Shown here: positions 54,427 through 63,992 of the stretch, in pieces
Position numbering within the stretch: position 1 is the first letter of the stretch
How the letters are laid out: each line of letters opens with the position of its first letter
NCBI RefSeq assembly: GCF_011752625.1
Contig: NZ_VWXD01000008.1
Span: forward strand, 124,001 to 188,000
Origin: Candidatus Pantoea formicae
GTDB lineage: Bacteria; Pseudomonadota; Gammaproteobacteria; Enterobacterales; Enterobacteriaceae
Reading direction: 5' to 3'
DNA: 64,000 bases
Notes under the pieces: generated by a model
The model's database searches: none
What the model saw: the letters and a program-made list of their open reading frames with translations, nothing else
Told to the model about the DNA's origin: nothing
Position numbers and translations under genes: made by a program

Positions 54427-56841
54427 ATGAGAAAATCTGTTTGGCTACTAGGCGTTATCGGCGCACTGGTGACTCTCGCGGGGGCTGCACTGGCCGCAGG
54501 CGGTGCGTATCTCGCAGTATTAGGGGGAGCTTGGTTCTATTTATTCGCAGGGATCTTGTTGTGCATCACGGGCTACGGCCTACTGCGCAGGCGTTTCTTT
54601 GCCTGGCCGGTAGCGTTGGTACTGGCGCTTTACAGTGTAATTTGGGCCTGCTGGGAAATCGGTGATGACTTCTGGCAATTCCTGCCGCGCGTTACGGTGT
54701 TCCTCGGTATCGCCATGCTGGCATCGATGTGTGTGCCGTGGTTGACCCATAAAAATGGTCTGCCGGCACCTAAGAAGTCGGCATTTACCACGGCGGGGGC
54801 CTTCTTTGTTGCACTGGTCGCACTGATTAGCGGCATTTTTGTTCCACATGCGGAAGTCACCGCATCGGGCGAAGCTGTACAGGTGATCAATCCTCAGGCT
54901 GGTCATGAGGGGGGCAACGACTGGTCAGCTTGGGGGCGTAATACCCTCGGCGAAAAATATGTCCAGTTTGACCAGATCAACAAAAGCAATGTTAAGGACC
55001 TGAAAGTCGCCTGGACCTATCGTACCGGCGACATGGCGATTGATGGTGCTGAATATCAGGTTACACCGCTAAAAGTAGCTGACACGGTTTACCTGTGTAC
55101 TCCGCTGAATAAAGTGATTGCGGTTGATGCCACCACGGGCAAGGAGAAGTGGCGTTTTGATCCACACCCGACAGTCTTTGAAAGCGACAAAGGCTGGAAG
55201 CGATGCCGTGGGGTGGGTTATGCCGATCTCGACCAGTTGCCGACTGATAACCCAACTACGGGTGGGGTTGCCACGGCGGCCACTTGTCGCAAACGCATCA
55301 TTGAAACCACCATTGATGCCCGCATCGTCGCGCTGGATGCCGAAACCGGCAAACTCTGTGAAGACTTTGGTAACGGCGGTTACGTCGATCTGACCGTGAA
55401 CATGCCCGCTGACGCCAAAGGCGGCCAGCAGGGTAGCTATAACGTGACCTCTGCGCCACTGGTGGCCGATGGTGTGATCATGGTAGGTGGACGTCTGAAC
55501 GATAACCTCACCGTGGGCGAACCTGGCGGTGTGGTCCGAGGATATGATGTGGTCAGCGGTAAGATCCTGTGGGCCTGGGATGCGAAACGCGGTGCCAGCG
55601 ACAGCAGCCCGCTGCCAGCCGGTGAGACCTACCCGCTTGAAACGCCTAACTTCTGGGGCACGGCCGCTTACGATCCTAAACTGGGTCTGGCTTATTTCCC
55701 GACAGGTAACCAGACGCCAGACTTCTGGACCGGCAATCGCCATCCGTACTCTAACGAGTACACCGATGCCATCGTGGCCATTGATCTGAAAACCGGCAAG
55801 GAGCGTTGGCACTTCCGTACCGCCAACATTGACCAGTTTGACTACGACGTTTCAACGCAGCCGATTCTCTACGACATGCCACAAAAGGATGGCACAACCA
55901 TTCCGGTAATCATCCAGGGCACGAAACGCAGTCAGATCTTTGTGCTGGATCGCCGCACCGGCAAGCCGGTCTACCCGGTAGAGCAGCGTAAAGTGCCAAC
56001 CGATGTGATGCCAGGCATGCAGGTTTCTGAAACCCAGCCTTATTCCGCGCTCTCCGTGGGCGTTGATAAGCTGAAAGAGTCTGATATGTGGGGAGCAACA
56101 ATCTTCGATCAGCTCTATTGTCGCGTCCAGTTTAAGAAATTGCGCTATGAAGGTGAGTGGACGCCGCTTTCGGATAAGCAGGACACGCTGATCTGGCCAG
56201 GTTATTACGGTGGCCAGAACTGGGGCAGCATGGCGATCAACCCTGCTACCGGTACGCTCTACGTCAACGACATTCGCATGGCGATGGTGGGACGTTTCCT
56301 GTCTCGTGAGGAAGCAGCAAAAGGCGGCCTGAAGCCGTCAACTGAAGGCGAATACTCCGAGCAGAAGGGCACGCCGTGGGGCGTGGAACGCGGTATGTTC
56401 CTGTCACCACTGGGTACGCCGTGCTTTAAACCGCCGTTCGGTTCACTGACTGCTATCGACCTTGCGAGTAACAAGGTGAAATGGCAGGTGCCGCTGGGTG
56501 GAATCCAGGATGCGCCAATCCACAACAACTTCTTACCGAAAGAAGGTATTGTACCGAACCTGTATATTCCGCTGGGCATGCCGAACCTCGGCGGTCCGCT
56601 GGTCACGGCGGGTGGACTGAGCTTCTTCCACGGTACGTTGGACTATTACCTGCGCGCGTTCGATAACGACACCGGCAAAGAAGTCTGGCGTACCCGTCTG
56701 CCAGTCGGCGGCCAGGGCACACCCATGAGCTATATCGGTAAGGATGGTAAACAGTACATCGTGGTGGTGGATGGCGGTGCGACTCGTACCGGCACCAACA
56801 AAAATCGCGGCGATTATGTTATTGCCTACGCCTTACCCTGA
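54427..56841 (+). CDS. Membrane PQQ-dependent dehydrogenase (glucose/quinate/shikimate family)
   Basis: An 804-residue quinoprotein, similar in length to E. coli Gcd (796). About five N-terminal membrane helices (to about residue 140) anchor it. The periplasmic eight-bladed propeller starts at DWSAWGRNTLGEKYVQFDQI. Visible tryptophan-docking and PQQ-region motifs: CTPLNKVIAVDATTGKEKW, CRGVGY, NIDQFDYD (aligned to Gcd catalytic Asp), KRSQIFVLDRRTG (Gcd Lys region) and MWGATIFDQLYCRV. It oxidises a sugar, cyclitol or quinate in the periplasm and passes electrons to ubiquinone. The ATG at 54427 follows GGAAGAAGACG. Neighbours suggest a polyol or cyclitol substrate. Confidence 0.9.
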   Translation: MRKSVWLLGVIGALVTLAGAALAAGGAYLAVLGGAWFYLFAGILLCITGYGLLRRRFFAWPVALVLALYSVIWACWEIGDDFWQFLPRVTVFLGIAMLASMCVPWLTHKNGLPAPKKSAFTTAGAFFVALVALISGIFVPHAEVTASGEAVQVINPQAGHEGGNDWSAWGRNTLGEKYVQFDQINKSNVKDLKVAWTYRTGDMAIDGAEYQVTPLKVADTVYLCTPLNKVIAVDATTGKEKWRFDPHPTVFESDKGWKRCRGVGYADLDQLPTDNPTTGGVATAATCRKRIIETTIDARIVALDAETGKLCEDFGNGGYVDLTVNMPADAKGGQQGSYNVTSAPLVADGVIMVGGRLNDNLTVGEPGGVVRGYDVVSGKILWAWDAKRGASDSSPLPAGETYPLETPNFWGTAAYDPKLGLAYFPTGNQTPDFWTGNRHPYSNEYTDAIVAIDLKTGKERWHFRTANIDQFDYDVSTQPILYDMPQKDGTTIPVIIQGTKRSQIFVLDRRTGKPVYPVEQRKVPTDVMPGMQVSETQPYSALSVGVDKLKESDMWGATIFDQLYCRVQFKKLRYEGEWTPLSDKQDTLIWPGYYGGQNWGSMAINPATGTLYVNDIRMAMVGRFLSREEAAKGGLKPSTEGEYSEQKGTPWGVERGMFLSPLGTPCFKPPFGSLTAIDLASNKVKWQVPLGGIQDAPIHNNFLPKEGIVPNLYIPLGMPNLGGPLVTAGGLSFFHGTLDYYLRAFDNDTGKEVWRTRLPVGGQGTPMSYIGKDGKQYIVVVDGGATRTGTNKNRGDYVIAYALP

Positions 56842-56956
56842 TTCACTTTTACCTTAATTAGTCTGTTAAACGGCGCTCTGCATATGTAGAGCGCATGCCG
56901 GGCAGCACAATAAAGAAAATCTGTTGCCGGAATCACGATCTTATTATCCGCATACT

Positions 56957-57793
56957 ATGGTGAATATAATGCTGACCTCTTTACACGGTATTTCGACCAG
57001 TCACGGTAATTTAATTACGGATGTACGCCTCGCTAAAGAGGCAGGTTACGATGCATTAGAAATCTTTTATCCTAAACTAGTGCGTTATTTAGAGAATGGC
57101 GGAACGACGCAGGAAATAAAAAAGATAATTGCTGATGCAGGACTCTCTATTTCTTTTCTAAGCGCGCTGGACAGAATTGAAAGGCATCAGGGAAGTGAAA
57201 AACAGCAGCTACTGGCTGAAGCGGAAAAGATCACCCGTGAAGCCGTTGAGCTGGGTACGGAAACCGTTATGATCTTGCCGCGTACCGGCCTCGACCACTA
57301 TTCCGACGAGAAGATCATGGACATCATGAGCGAGAATATTGCTGCTATTGCCGCCATCGGTGAGCAGCACGGTATTCGCTATATGATTGAACTGCCTGCT
57401 TTTACCAAATTCCGCACGCTAAGCCAGGCGCGGGAAGTGATCCGCCGTATCGGTAAGAAGAATGTCGGTGTGGTAGTAGATTTCTGGCACTTCTATGCCT
57501 CTGGCGCCACGCCAGAGGATGTCGCGACGATGGATAAAGCAATGATTTTTGGTGTGCACTTCGGCGACGGCCGCGTGCCTCACAGCCCTGAGGAACCCTG
57601 GGATGAAACGGTATTACGCGACTGCGTACCGGGAGAAGGTGAAATCGATCTGCGCGCCTGGTCAGAAGCCGTTAAATCTACTGGATATAACGGAGCCTGG
57701 TCGATTGAATTAATCAGCCCACGCTTATGGGAACGTGATCCAGCGCTATTAACCAAGGAACTGTTAGCCTCTATTAAGCAATACGCTTTTTAA
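56957..57793 (+). CDS. AP-endonuclease-2-type TIM barrel (epimerase or dehydratase)
   Basis: A 278-residue sugar-phosphate isomerase/epimerase fold protein. Metal-binding positions are visible: Glu in YMIELPAFTK, Asp and His in VVDFWHFYAS, His and Asp in GVHFGDGRVP, Glu in WSIELISP. The family includes IolI/IolH, hydroxypyruvate isomerase and 3-dehydroshikimate dehydratases. It follows the PQQ dehydrogenase by 115 bases. Start is uncertain between ATG 56957 and 56969 (the latter after GGTGAAT). Exact reaction unknown. Confidence 0.78.
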   Translation: MVNIMLTSLHGISTSHGNLITDVRLAKEAGYDALEIFYPKLVRYLENGGTTQEIKKIIADAGLSISFLSALDRIERHQGSEKQQLLAEAEKITREAVELGTETVMILPRTGLDHYSDEKIMDIMSENIAAIAAIGEQHGIRYMIELPAFTKFRTLSQAREVIRRIGKKNVGVVVDFWHFYASGATPEDVATMDKAMIFGVHFGDGRVPHSPEEPWDETVLRDCVPGEGEIDLRAWSEAVKSTGYNGAWSIELISPRLWERDPALLTKELLASIKQYAF

Positions 57794-57901
57794 TTTAAAA
57801 AACATCAGGCTTTGGGTGATAACAATCATTATTAATTAATCACTTCGGATTGTCATCGCCTTTATTACCTCCCTATACCAATGAGTGACTGAGAGAATAA
57901 T

Positions 57902-58816
57902 ATGAATAAAACGATCAAAGCTCCGCGCTTATCAGTGAGAGTGGCCATCAGTCCGCTTTCATGGGCCAATGAAGTGATTGAAGAGTTTGGGAAAGATGCC
58001 ACGGCAGATATATGTCTGACGGGTGCATTGGCCGCGGGCTATGAGGGCGTCGAGATGAGCCGCTTATTTCCCCGCAATCCTGATGAACTGAATACGCTGT
58101 TATCCGGTTATCAACTCTCACTCGCATCCGGCTGGCACAGCGGATTTCTGGCTGAGCGCAGCGTGGATGAGGAACTGAGCGCGGTGCATGAGTTTGCCAC
58201 GCTGCTGCAAAAAACTGGTGCGCAGGTGATGGTGTATGGCGAGTGTGCCGCAATGGCGGAAAACGCGTTGGATGTGCCCATGTCTCGCCGCCGCCGCTTG
58301 AACCCGGAGCAGATGGCGGCTTATGGCGCACGGCTGACCGAATTCGCCAGAGAGTTGGCGCAACGCTACGGTCTGGCAATGGCGTATCACCATCACCTGA
58401 TGATGGTGGTAGAAACGCTGGATGAAGTTCGCCAGCTAATGGCAGCAACCGGTGATGAAGTTGGCCTGCTGCTGGATACCGGGCATGCACTGACAGGCGG
58501 GTTTAGTTATGTCGATCTGATTAATGAATTTAGCCCACGTATTAAGCATATCCATCTGAAAGATGTGCGTTCACAAATTCTGAACACCGTACGCAGCAAA
58601 GACCTCTCTTTCAACGAGGCGGTACGGGCCGGCATGTTTACCATCCCTGGCGACGGCGCGATCGATTTTCTGCCGCTGTTCGAGTTTATCAACAGCTCTG
58701 GTTACCAGGGCTGGGTGGTAGTGGAAGCCGAGCAGGATCCTTCGCTTGAGCGCCCTGACATCACTGTTGCCAGAGCGTGTGACTGGCTAAGCACTATCCT
58801 GCCTGCCCGGGCATAA
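57902..58816 (+). CDS. IolE-like 2-keto-cyclitol dehydratase or related TIM barrel
   Basis: A 304-residue TIM barrel with IolE character: ISPLSWANEVIEEFGKDATA, AGYEGVEMSRLFP, LASGWHSGFLAERS, YHHHLMMVVETLDEV, LLLDTGHALTGG and HIHLKDVR. IolE removes water from 2-keto-myo-inositol. Paired with a membrane dehydrogenase and a sugar porter it suggests periplasmic oxidation, uptake and dehydration of a cyclitol or sugar acid. It precedes the porter by 14 bases. Confidence 0.78.
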   Translation: MNKTIKAPRLSVRVAISPLSWANEVIEEFGKDATADICLTGALAAGYEGVEMSRLFPRNPDELNTLLSGYQLSLASGWHSGFLAERSVDEELSAVHEFATLLQKTGAQVMVYGECAAMAENALDVPMSRRRRLNPEQMAAYGARLTEFARELAQRYGLAMAYHHHLMMVVETLDEVRQLMAATGDEVGLLLDTGHALTGGFSYVDLINEFSPRIKHIHLKDVRSQILNTVRSKDLSFNEAVRAGMFTIPGDGAIDFLPLFEFINSSGYQGWVVVEAEQDPSLERPDITVARACDWLSTILPARA

Positions 58817-58830
58817 AGGAGAGCAATACT

Positions 58831-60261
58831 ATGTCTTATCAACACAGGTTTAATGCCCGCTACGTGTATATGCTCTGCCTGGCTGCCGCCGCGGGCGGAT
58901 TTATGTTTGGCTACTCCGAAGGGGTGATTGCCGCTACGCTGGAATCGATTAAGAAAAGCTTCGGGCTGAACTCAATGGAAACCGGCTGGGCAGTGTCCAG
59001 CATCATCTTTGGTGGCGTCATCGGTGCGCTGACCGCCGGGAAAATGGCGGATAAAACCGGGCGCAAGCCGGTGATGTTGGCCAGCGCCATCCTGTTTGTC
59101 ATCACATCTTATCTCTCTGCAGTAGCCGATTCGTTTACGCTGTTTACCGGCGCACGCCTGATATGCGGCATCGCCGTGGGACTGGCGGCAACGGTGACGC
59201 CAATGTATATCTCTGAAATCTCGCCGGCAAAAATGCGTGGTAAAGCCACCGGTACTTACGATCTCTCTATCGTGGCCGGTGTGTTGGTGGTATTTACCGT
59301 CAACTATCTGATTGCGCGTGGCATGCCGCAGGCATGGATGGTAGAAACCGGCTGGCGGATCATGATGGCGGTACAGCTGGTGCCGTCGGTGGCGATGCTG
59401 GTCTTGATCATTCTGGTTCCTGAGTCACCGCACTGGTGCATCCGGCATAACCGAGGCGAGCAGGCGATCAAAGTGCTCTCGCGTATCTATCCGGAGTTTA
59501 ATCAGGAAGAGGCGCGTCAATTGTTCCAACTGCCATCTTCTGCTGCCAAAAAATCAACCACGGCGCGCAAGGGCGTGATGCCGGAAAATCCGGTACTGCG
59601 CTATATCCTGGTGGTTGGGGTGGCCATTGCGATTCTGCAGCAATTTACCGGCATCAACGTCATCAACTACTACACGCCGATGATGCTGGAAGGCACCACC
59701 AGTAATAAAGACATTATCTTCTTCGAAACCATTTTTGTGGCCTTGCTCAATGGTGTTGGCGCGTTTATCGGCATGCACCTGTTTGACCATTATGGCCGTC
59801 TGCCGATCATGAAGATTGGCACCGTGGGGGCCATCACAGGGCTGCTGATCGCCTCCTGGGGTCTGTATACCAATGATGTCGGCTATATCGCCATTAGCGG
59901 CATCCTGATCTTTACGTTGTTCTTTGGTATGGGGTGGGGTGCAGGTGCTTGGGTGATGATCTCGGAAATTTTCCCGGACAGAATCCGCGAATCCAGCATG
60001 GGGTTGGCCGTGGGCCTGATGTGGGTCACCAACTTCCTGATCACTCTGGTGTTCCCGATCGTCAATGACAATGCCTGGTTGCAGGAACAGTTCCATGGCG
60101 CGTTCTCCATGTGGATCTTCGTGGTGTTCAACGCGTTCTGTTACTGGTTCTTGTCGCGCTATGTGCCGGAAACCCGCGGCGTCGCGCTGGAAGATATCGA
60201 AAAGGTAGCAGAAGCGAAGATGCTGAAAAATACGCTGTCTGTGCAGACGGAGAAAGTCTGA
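58831..60261 (+). CDS. Sugar porter (MFS SP family)
   Basis: A 476-residue, 12-helix proton:sugar symporter. Signatures: GGFMFGYSEGVIAA (helix 1), GKMADKTGRKPVM, PESPHWCIRHNRGEQA after helix 6, QQFTGINVINYYTP in helix 7 and VPETRG at the C-terminus. The group includes XylE, GalP and IolT. Behind AAGGAG, 14 bases after the IolE-like gene, so it is the uptake step of this operon. Confidence 0.92.
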   Translation: MSYQHRFNARYVYMLCLAAAAGGFMFGYSEGVIAATLESIKKSFGLNSMETGWAVSSIIFGGVIGALTAGKMADKTGRKPVMLASAILFVITSYLSAVADSFTLFTGARLICGIAVGLAATVTPMYISEISPAKMRGKATGTYDLSIVAGVLVVFTVNYLIARGMPQAWMVETGWRIMMAVQLVPSVAMLVLIILVPESPHWCIRHNRGEQAIKVLSRIYPEFNQEEARQLFQLPSSAAKKSTTARKGVMPENPVLRYILVVGVAIAILQQFTGINVINYYTPMMLEGTTSNKDIIFFETIFVALLNGVGAFIGMHLFDHYGRLPIMKIGTVGAITGLLIASWGLYTNDVGYIAISGILIFTLFFGMGWGAGAWVMISEIFPDRIRESSMGLAVGLMWVTNFLITLVFPIVNDNAWLQEQFHGAFSMWIFVVFNAFCYWFLSRYVPETRGVALEDIEKVAEAKMLKNTLSVQTEKV

Positions 60262-60442
60262 TCTCGCGGAAATAACAGAACGAAGGCCAGTCCCGGTATC
60301 CAGTATGACTCATATCATCTGCCAGAGGAGGAGATTCACTCTTTGGGCAGGTGATATTTATTACGGCCGAAATCGGGAGGTTGTATTCGCTGTGTTTCAC
60401 ATTGACGAAAATTCACGCCCCAAAAATCCATCAGGAACCTCT

Positions 60443-61534
60443 ATGAACAATAAAGCGTTAACGATCAATGTAGCCCTTATTGGCTATGGATATGTCGGCC
60501 AATATTTTCATGGTCCTTTGCTCAGTGCCATTGAAGGCTTACGCCTTAAAACCGTTGTTTCAAGCCAGGTCAATAAAGTGAAAGCTGATTTCCCTGACGT
60601 GACCGTGGTGAGTTCAGCCGAAGAAGCGATAAAGGATAGCGATATTGATTTAGTGGTGCTGGCGACCCCCAATGAAACCCATGCCCCTCTGGCAGAAATT
60701 GCCTTAAAAGCCGGTAAAAATGTTGTCGTCGATAAGCCTTTCACGTTAACCCTTGACCAGGCTCGTCCCCTGCAACAGGTTGCGGAAGAAAATCAGGTTT
60801 TGCTTTCCGTTTTTCATAATCGTCGCTGGGACAGTGATTACCTCGGCATTAAAGCCGCGATTGAAAGTGGCAAACTTGGGCGCATTGTTCATTTTGAGTC
60901 TCATATTGATAAATTCCAGCCTCAGGTGATAGATCGCTGGCGCGATAAGAATTTACTAGGCAGTGGTCTGTGGTTTGATATCGGCCCCCATATCGCGGAC
61001 CAGGCATTACAGCTATTCGGTTTACCGGAATCCATTCAGGCAAACATTGCTAACCTGCGTGATAACGCTGAAATTGATGACTGGGCGCATGTGGTTTTAA
61101 ATTATGCAAAGCATAAAGTCATATTAAATTGTACGATGCTTTCAGCCGGTGGCGTCTCACGTTTCACTGTGCACGGCACGGAAGGCTCCGCATCCAAAAA
61201 AGAGGCCGACAAGCAGGAAAACCAGTTGATATCAGGTATCAAACCAGGAGCGCCGGAATGGGGTGTTGATGCGCATAATGTCATCCTGTTTGACGCCAAT
61301 TTAATCCCATCCCCCCAGCCGACGCCCAAAGGTGACCAGCGTCAGTATTATTTTGCCATCCGTGACACCCTGCGGGGACTGCGGCAGAACCCGGTTACAC
61401 CTTTGCAAGCTATTGCAGTCATGGCCGTTATTGACGCGGCATATGCTTCTGAGAAAGAAGGTTCGACCGTTGCATTGCCCTTAACCTCTGCCGAAAAAGA
61501 AGAGTGGGCCTTACATTCAAAAACAAGTCTGTAA
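60443..61534 (+). CDS. Gfo/Idh/MocA oxidoreductase (YdgJ-like)
   Basis: A 363-residue NAD(P)-dependent dehydrogenase. Rossmann motif ALIGYGYVGQYFHGPLL, then ATPNETHAPLAEIAL and the catalytic-lysine motif VVDKPFTLTL; LLSVFHNRRWDSDYL and LGSGLWFDIGPHIADQAL follow E. coli YdgJ. Start ATG 60443 after CAGGAACC. Members act on cyclitols and sugars, including inositol isomers, which fits the cluster. Confidence 0.88.
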   Translation: MNNKALTINVALIGYGYVGQYFHGPLLSAIEGLRLKTVVSSQVNKVKADFPDVTVVSSAEEAIKDSDIDLVVLATPNETHAPLAEIALKAGKNVVVDKPFTLTLDQARPLQQVAEENQVLLSVFHNRRWDSDYLGIKAAIESGKLGRIVHFESHIDKFQPQVIDRWRDKNLLGSGLWFDIGPHIADQALQLFGLPESIQANIANLRDNAEIDDWAHVVLNYAKHKVILNCTMLSAGGVSRFTVHGTEGSASKKEADKQENQLISGIKPGAPEWGVDAHNVILFDANLIPSPQPTPKGDQRQYYFAIRDTLRGLRQNPVTPLQAIAVMAVIDAAYASEKEGSTVALPLTSAEKEEWALHSKTSL

Positions 61535-61542
61535 CCTGAATG

Positions 61543-61575
61543 GGTATTCTGGCTGTTTTACACTGCCAGAATACC
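61543..61575. terminator. Bidirectional terminator between oxidoreductase and LacI-type gene
   Basis: GGTATTCTGGC and GCCAGAATACC give an 11-base perfect stem with an 11-base loop and flanking T/A runs, between two converging genes. Confidence 0.75.
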
Positions 61576-61582
61576 TTTAGCT

Positions 61583-62617
61583 TTACATCACCGTTGGCAG
61601 CGTAAATCGGGTAATGATTTCAATAGGAAGAAAAGTGTGCGTGCCATAATGGCTTCCTTCCTTAATTTTAAGGAGTTTCTCAACTGTTTCCGTTAGTAAT
61701 TGAGACATATCTTGAGAGATTATATAGTCAATCTTCTCATCAAGTATCAACTTCTCGGTTACGTCATTCACCTCATGCGTCACTAAAATAGGCCTGACTT
61801 CAGTTTTAAACTCATCCAGCGCTGCGGCGAGACCCGCATTCCCCCCAGCAACGTTGTAAATTGCACGAATATTTTTATCAGTATTGAGTAGCTGAATGGC
61901 AGCATCATAAGTTTGCTGCGTATTATCATTACCCGAAATAACCTCAGAAACACTCACGGCTGGAAATGTTTTACGAATTTGAGCTCTGAAACCCATTTCC
62001 CTGTCGTCGTGGCAACTGTAAGACAAGGTTCCTACGATGACAGCAACACTAGCATCGGTGCAATATTGCAAGTGCCTGCCAAGAATGAACCCAGCAGCCT
62101 GCCCTGCAGCGCGGTTATTTATACCGACATAAGCATCTCTGACATCGGGATCCAGATCGCTCACTAGCGCAATGATATGTTTGCCACGCAATTTCAACTT
62201 ATGCACAGCAGCGTTAATAGCTGGGGTATTTTTAGCCACAATCGCAACGCCATCAGCATGCTCAGCCTGGATATTTAGTAGCCTGATGACTTCATCATCA
62301 TTAACATCTGAGCAGCAGCAAATATCAAGCGCAATACCTTTGAGTCCAATATGGGCTTCAATTCTTTTAGCCGCCGCTTTCAGCGATGCGTTGTACTCAT
62401 CTCCGGCCTGTACAACGACAGAAAATTTACTGCCTGATTGAACCGTGGGGGTCTGAATTAAGCCAGCAGCCTCGACCAGCAGTGATGAGTATGCGCGTTG
62501 AACCATCTCAATAGTTTTGGGATTTACGCCAGGACGATTATTCAAAACGCGATCGATGGTCGCTCTGCTGAGCTGAGTTGCATCAACAAGCTCTTTCATT
62601 GTGGGTTTGCGGTTCAT
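61583..62617 (-). CDS. LacI-family regulator of the cyclitol-like cluster
   Basis: A 344-residue LacI/GalR-type regulator: helix-turn-helix at residues 5-26 (PTMKELVDATQLSRATIDRVLN), hinge region, and a ribose-binding-like effector domain (VAIVAKNTPAINAAV, VSDLDPDVRDAYVGINNR, YNVAGGNAGLAAAL). The ATG at 62617 follows CAGG; a TTG two codons up is less likely. A perfect palindrome at 62706-62735 with a TGTCTCA core lies upstream and recurs before the PQQ dehydrogenase. Confidence 0.88.
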   Translation of the reverse strand: MNRKPTMKELVDATQLSRATIDRVLNNRPGVNPKTIEMVQRAYSSLLVEAAGLIQTPTVQSGSKFSVVVQAGDEYNASLKAAAKRIEAHIGLKGIALDICCCSDVNDDEVIRLLNIQAEHADGVAIVAKNTPAINAAVHKLKLRGKHIIALVSDLDPDVRDAYVGINNRAAGQAAGFILGRHLQYCTDASVAVIVGTLSYSCHDDREMGFRAQIRKTFPAVSVSEVISGNDNTQQTYDAAIQLLNTDKNIRAIYNVAGGNAGLAAALDEFKTEVRPILVTHEVNDVTEKLILDEKIDYIISQDMSQLLTETVEKLLKIKEGSHYGTHTFLPIEIITRFTLPTVM

Positions 62618-62705
62618 TAACAATAGCCTGCAGTCACTTGTCTATTTATTTGATGGTAACGTTTAAGCCTCAAGCAATCAATCTGACACACCAAGACCTC
62701 TATTG

Positions 62706-62735
62706 ATGTCTCATTTTGTTAATTTAATGAGACAT
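62706..62735. promoter_or_regulatory. Perfect 10-base palindrome (operator)
   Basis: ATGTCTCATT at 62706-62715 and AATGAGACAT at 62726-62735 with a 10-base AT spacer. One arm shares TGTCTCA with the boxes at 54277-54335. It lies between the LacI-type gene and the metallophosphoesterase. Confidence 0.7.
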
Positions 62736-62876
62736 GCCCGCATCATAATAGGGCGGATTGGCGACAATCGAGTCGCCACAAAACGGCCTCTAACAGACTT
62801 TTGCTATAGTCATCATTTACTGACGCAAAGTTTAATTTTTACGCTGCTTCAGCGTTGATAAACAGGGAAGAAAGTG

Positions 62877-63992
62877 ATGTTTCATCTGATTTTTAGCATA
62901 CCGAGTTGGTATGTTATCGCACGATTCGTTTTTCCATTGGCCATGCCACTCGTTTTAAAAATCATCTTGTCTCTGGTGGTGTTACTGGCTTCACAGTACC
63001 TGTTGATTAGCCGCTTTACGCCGGGCGGTATCTTTTCTCCTGAGATGCCGCGTGTGATTACTATCCTGTTCAACTGGGCATTCGGCACGGTTTTGCTCCT
63101 CGCGTTTACGCAATTACTCATTGATGTCGTGGCTGTATTTTCACTTCTGATACGGCTTCCGTTGACGATTATCCCCAGCGTTCGTTATGCGGCGGCACTC
63201 TTTGCCATGGTAATGGCGGCGGTCGGTGTTCATCAGGCTATACGCGTGCCGCCTGTGAAAGAAGTGACCATCAAAATTGAGAATCTTCCTCGCGAGTTTG
63301 AGGGCTACCGGCTGCTGCAGCTGACGGATCTGCATATCACCAAACTCTTCAACGCCGCATGGACTGCCGCCATGGTGAAAAAGGCGATGACGCTGGACGT
63401 TGATATTATCTTGGTGACGGGCGATGTCATTGATGGAACGGTTGAAAATCGTATAAACGACGTGGAACCCTTGAAAGGTTTGCATGCGCCAGATGGCGTA
63501 TTTGCTATCACCGGCAATCACGAATATTTCTTTGAACAGCAGCGATGGACCGAGCATCTCGCGACATTGGGGCTGCAACCTCTGTTCAACAGCCACAGGA
63601 TCATCAAACGTGGTGAGGCAGAATTAGTCATTGCAGGCTTGCCCGATACCTCCGCATCCCGCCGAGAGGCTACCGGTCCCGATCTTGAGAAAGCGCTGCG
63701 AGGAAGCCCCGCTAATGCCCCAGTGGTGCTGCTCGATCATCAACCCAAAAATGCCCGTAATAACGCGATGCACAACGTCGATTTGCAATTATCCGGTCAT
63801 ACGCACGGCGGACTGATTCTGGGTTTTGATAAGCTGTTTGCCAAACCGAATGCGGGTTTTGTTTCGGGGCTTTATGAGGTTGATGGCATGCAGCTTTATG
63901 TGAATAACGGAACTGCTCTCTGGTCAGGCATGGCGATAAGATTGGGACGCCCCTCAGAACTCACCCGCATTACGCTGCAGCGCAAAGAGTAA
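62877..63992 (+). CDS. Membrane-anchored metallophosphoesterase (YaeI-like)
   Basis: A 371-residue protein: four N-terminal membrane helices (to about residue 120), then a calcineurin-like phosphoesterase with LTDLHITK, VTGDVIDG, ITGNHEYF, VLLDHQPKN and SGHTHGG, giving all metal ligands. Related proteins act on lipid-linked phosphates or phosphodiesters. I use the ATG at 62877 rather than the GTG one codon up. The gene is complete; the window ends eight bases later. Confidence 0.88.
   Translation: MFHLIFSIPSWYVIARFVFPLAMPLVLKIILSLVVLLASQYLLISRFTPGGIFSPEMPRVITILFNWAFGTVLLLAFTQLLIDVVAVFSLLIRLPLTIIPSVRYAAALFAMVMAAVGVHQAIRVPPVKEVTIKIENLPREFEGYRLLQLTDLHITKLFNAAWTAAMVKKAMTLDVDIILVTGDVIDGTVENRINDVEPLKGLHAPDGVFAITGNHEYFFEQQRWTEHLATLGLQPLFNSHRIIKRGEAELVIAGLPDTSASRREATGPDLEKALRGSPANAPVVLLDHQPKNARNNAMHNVDLQLSGHTHGGLILGFDKLFAKPNAGFVSGLYEVDGMQLYVNNGTALWSGMAIRLGRPSELTRITLQRKE

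Noticed and set aside
55069..55812. 247-codon frame antisense to the PQQ dehydrogenase
   Set aside because: Shadow of a strongly conserved gene on the other strand; no family match.
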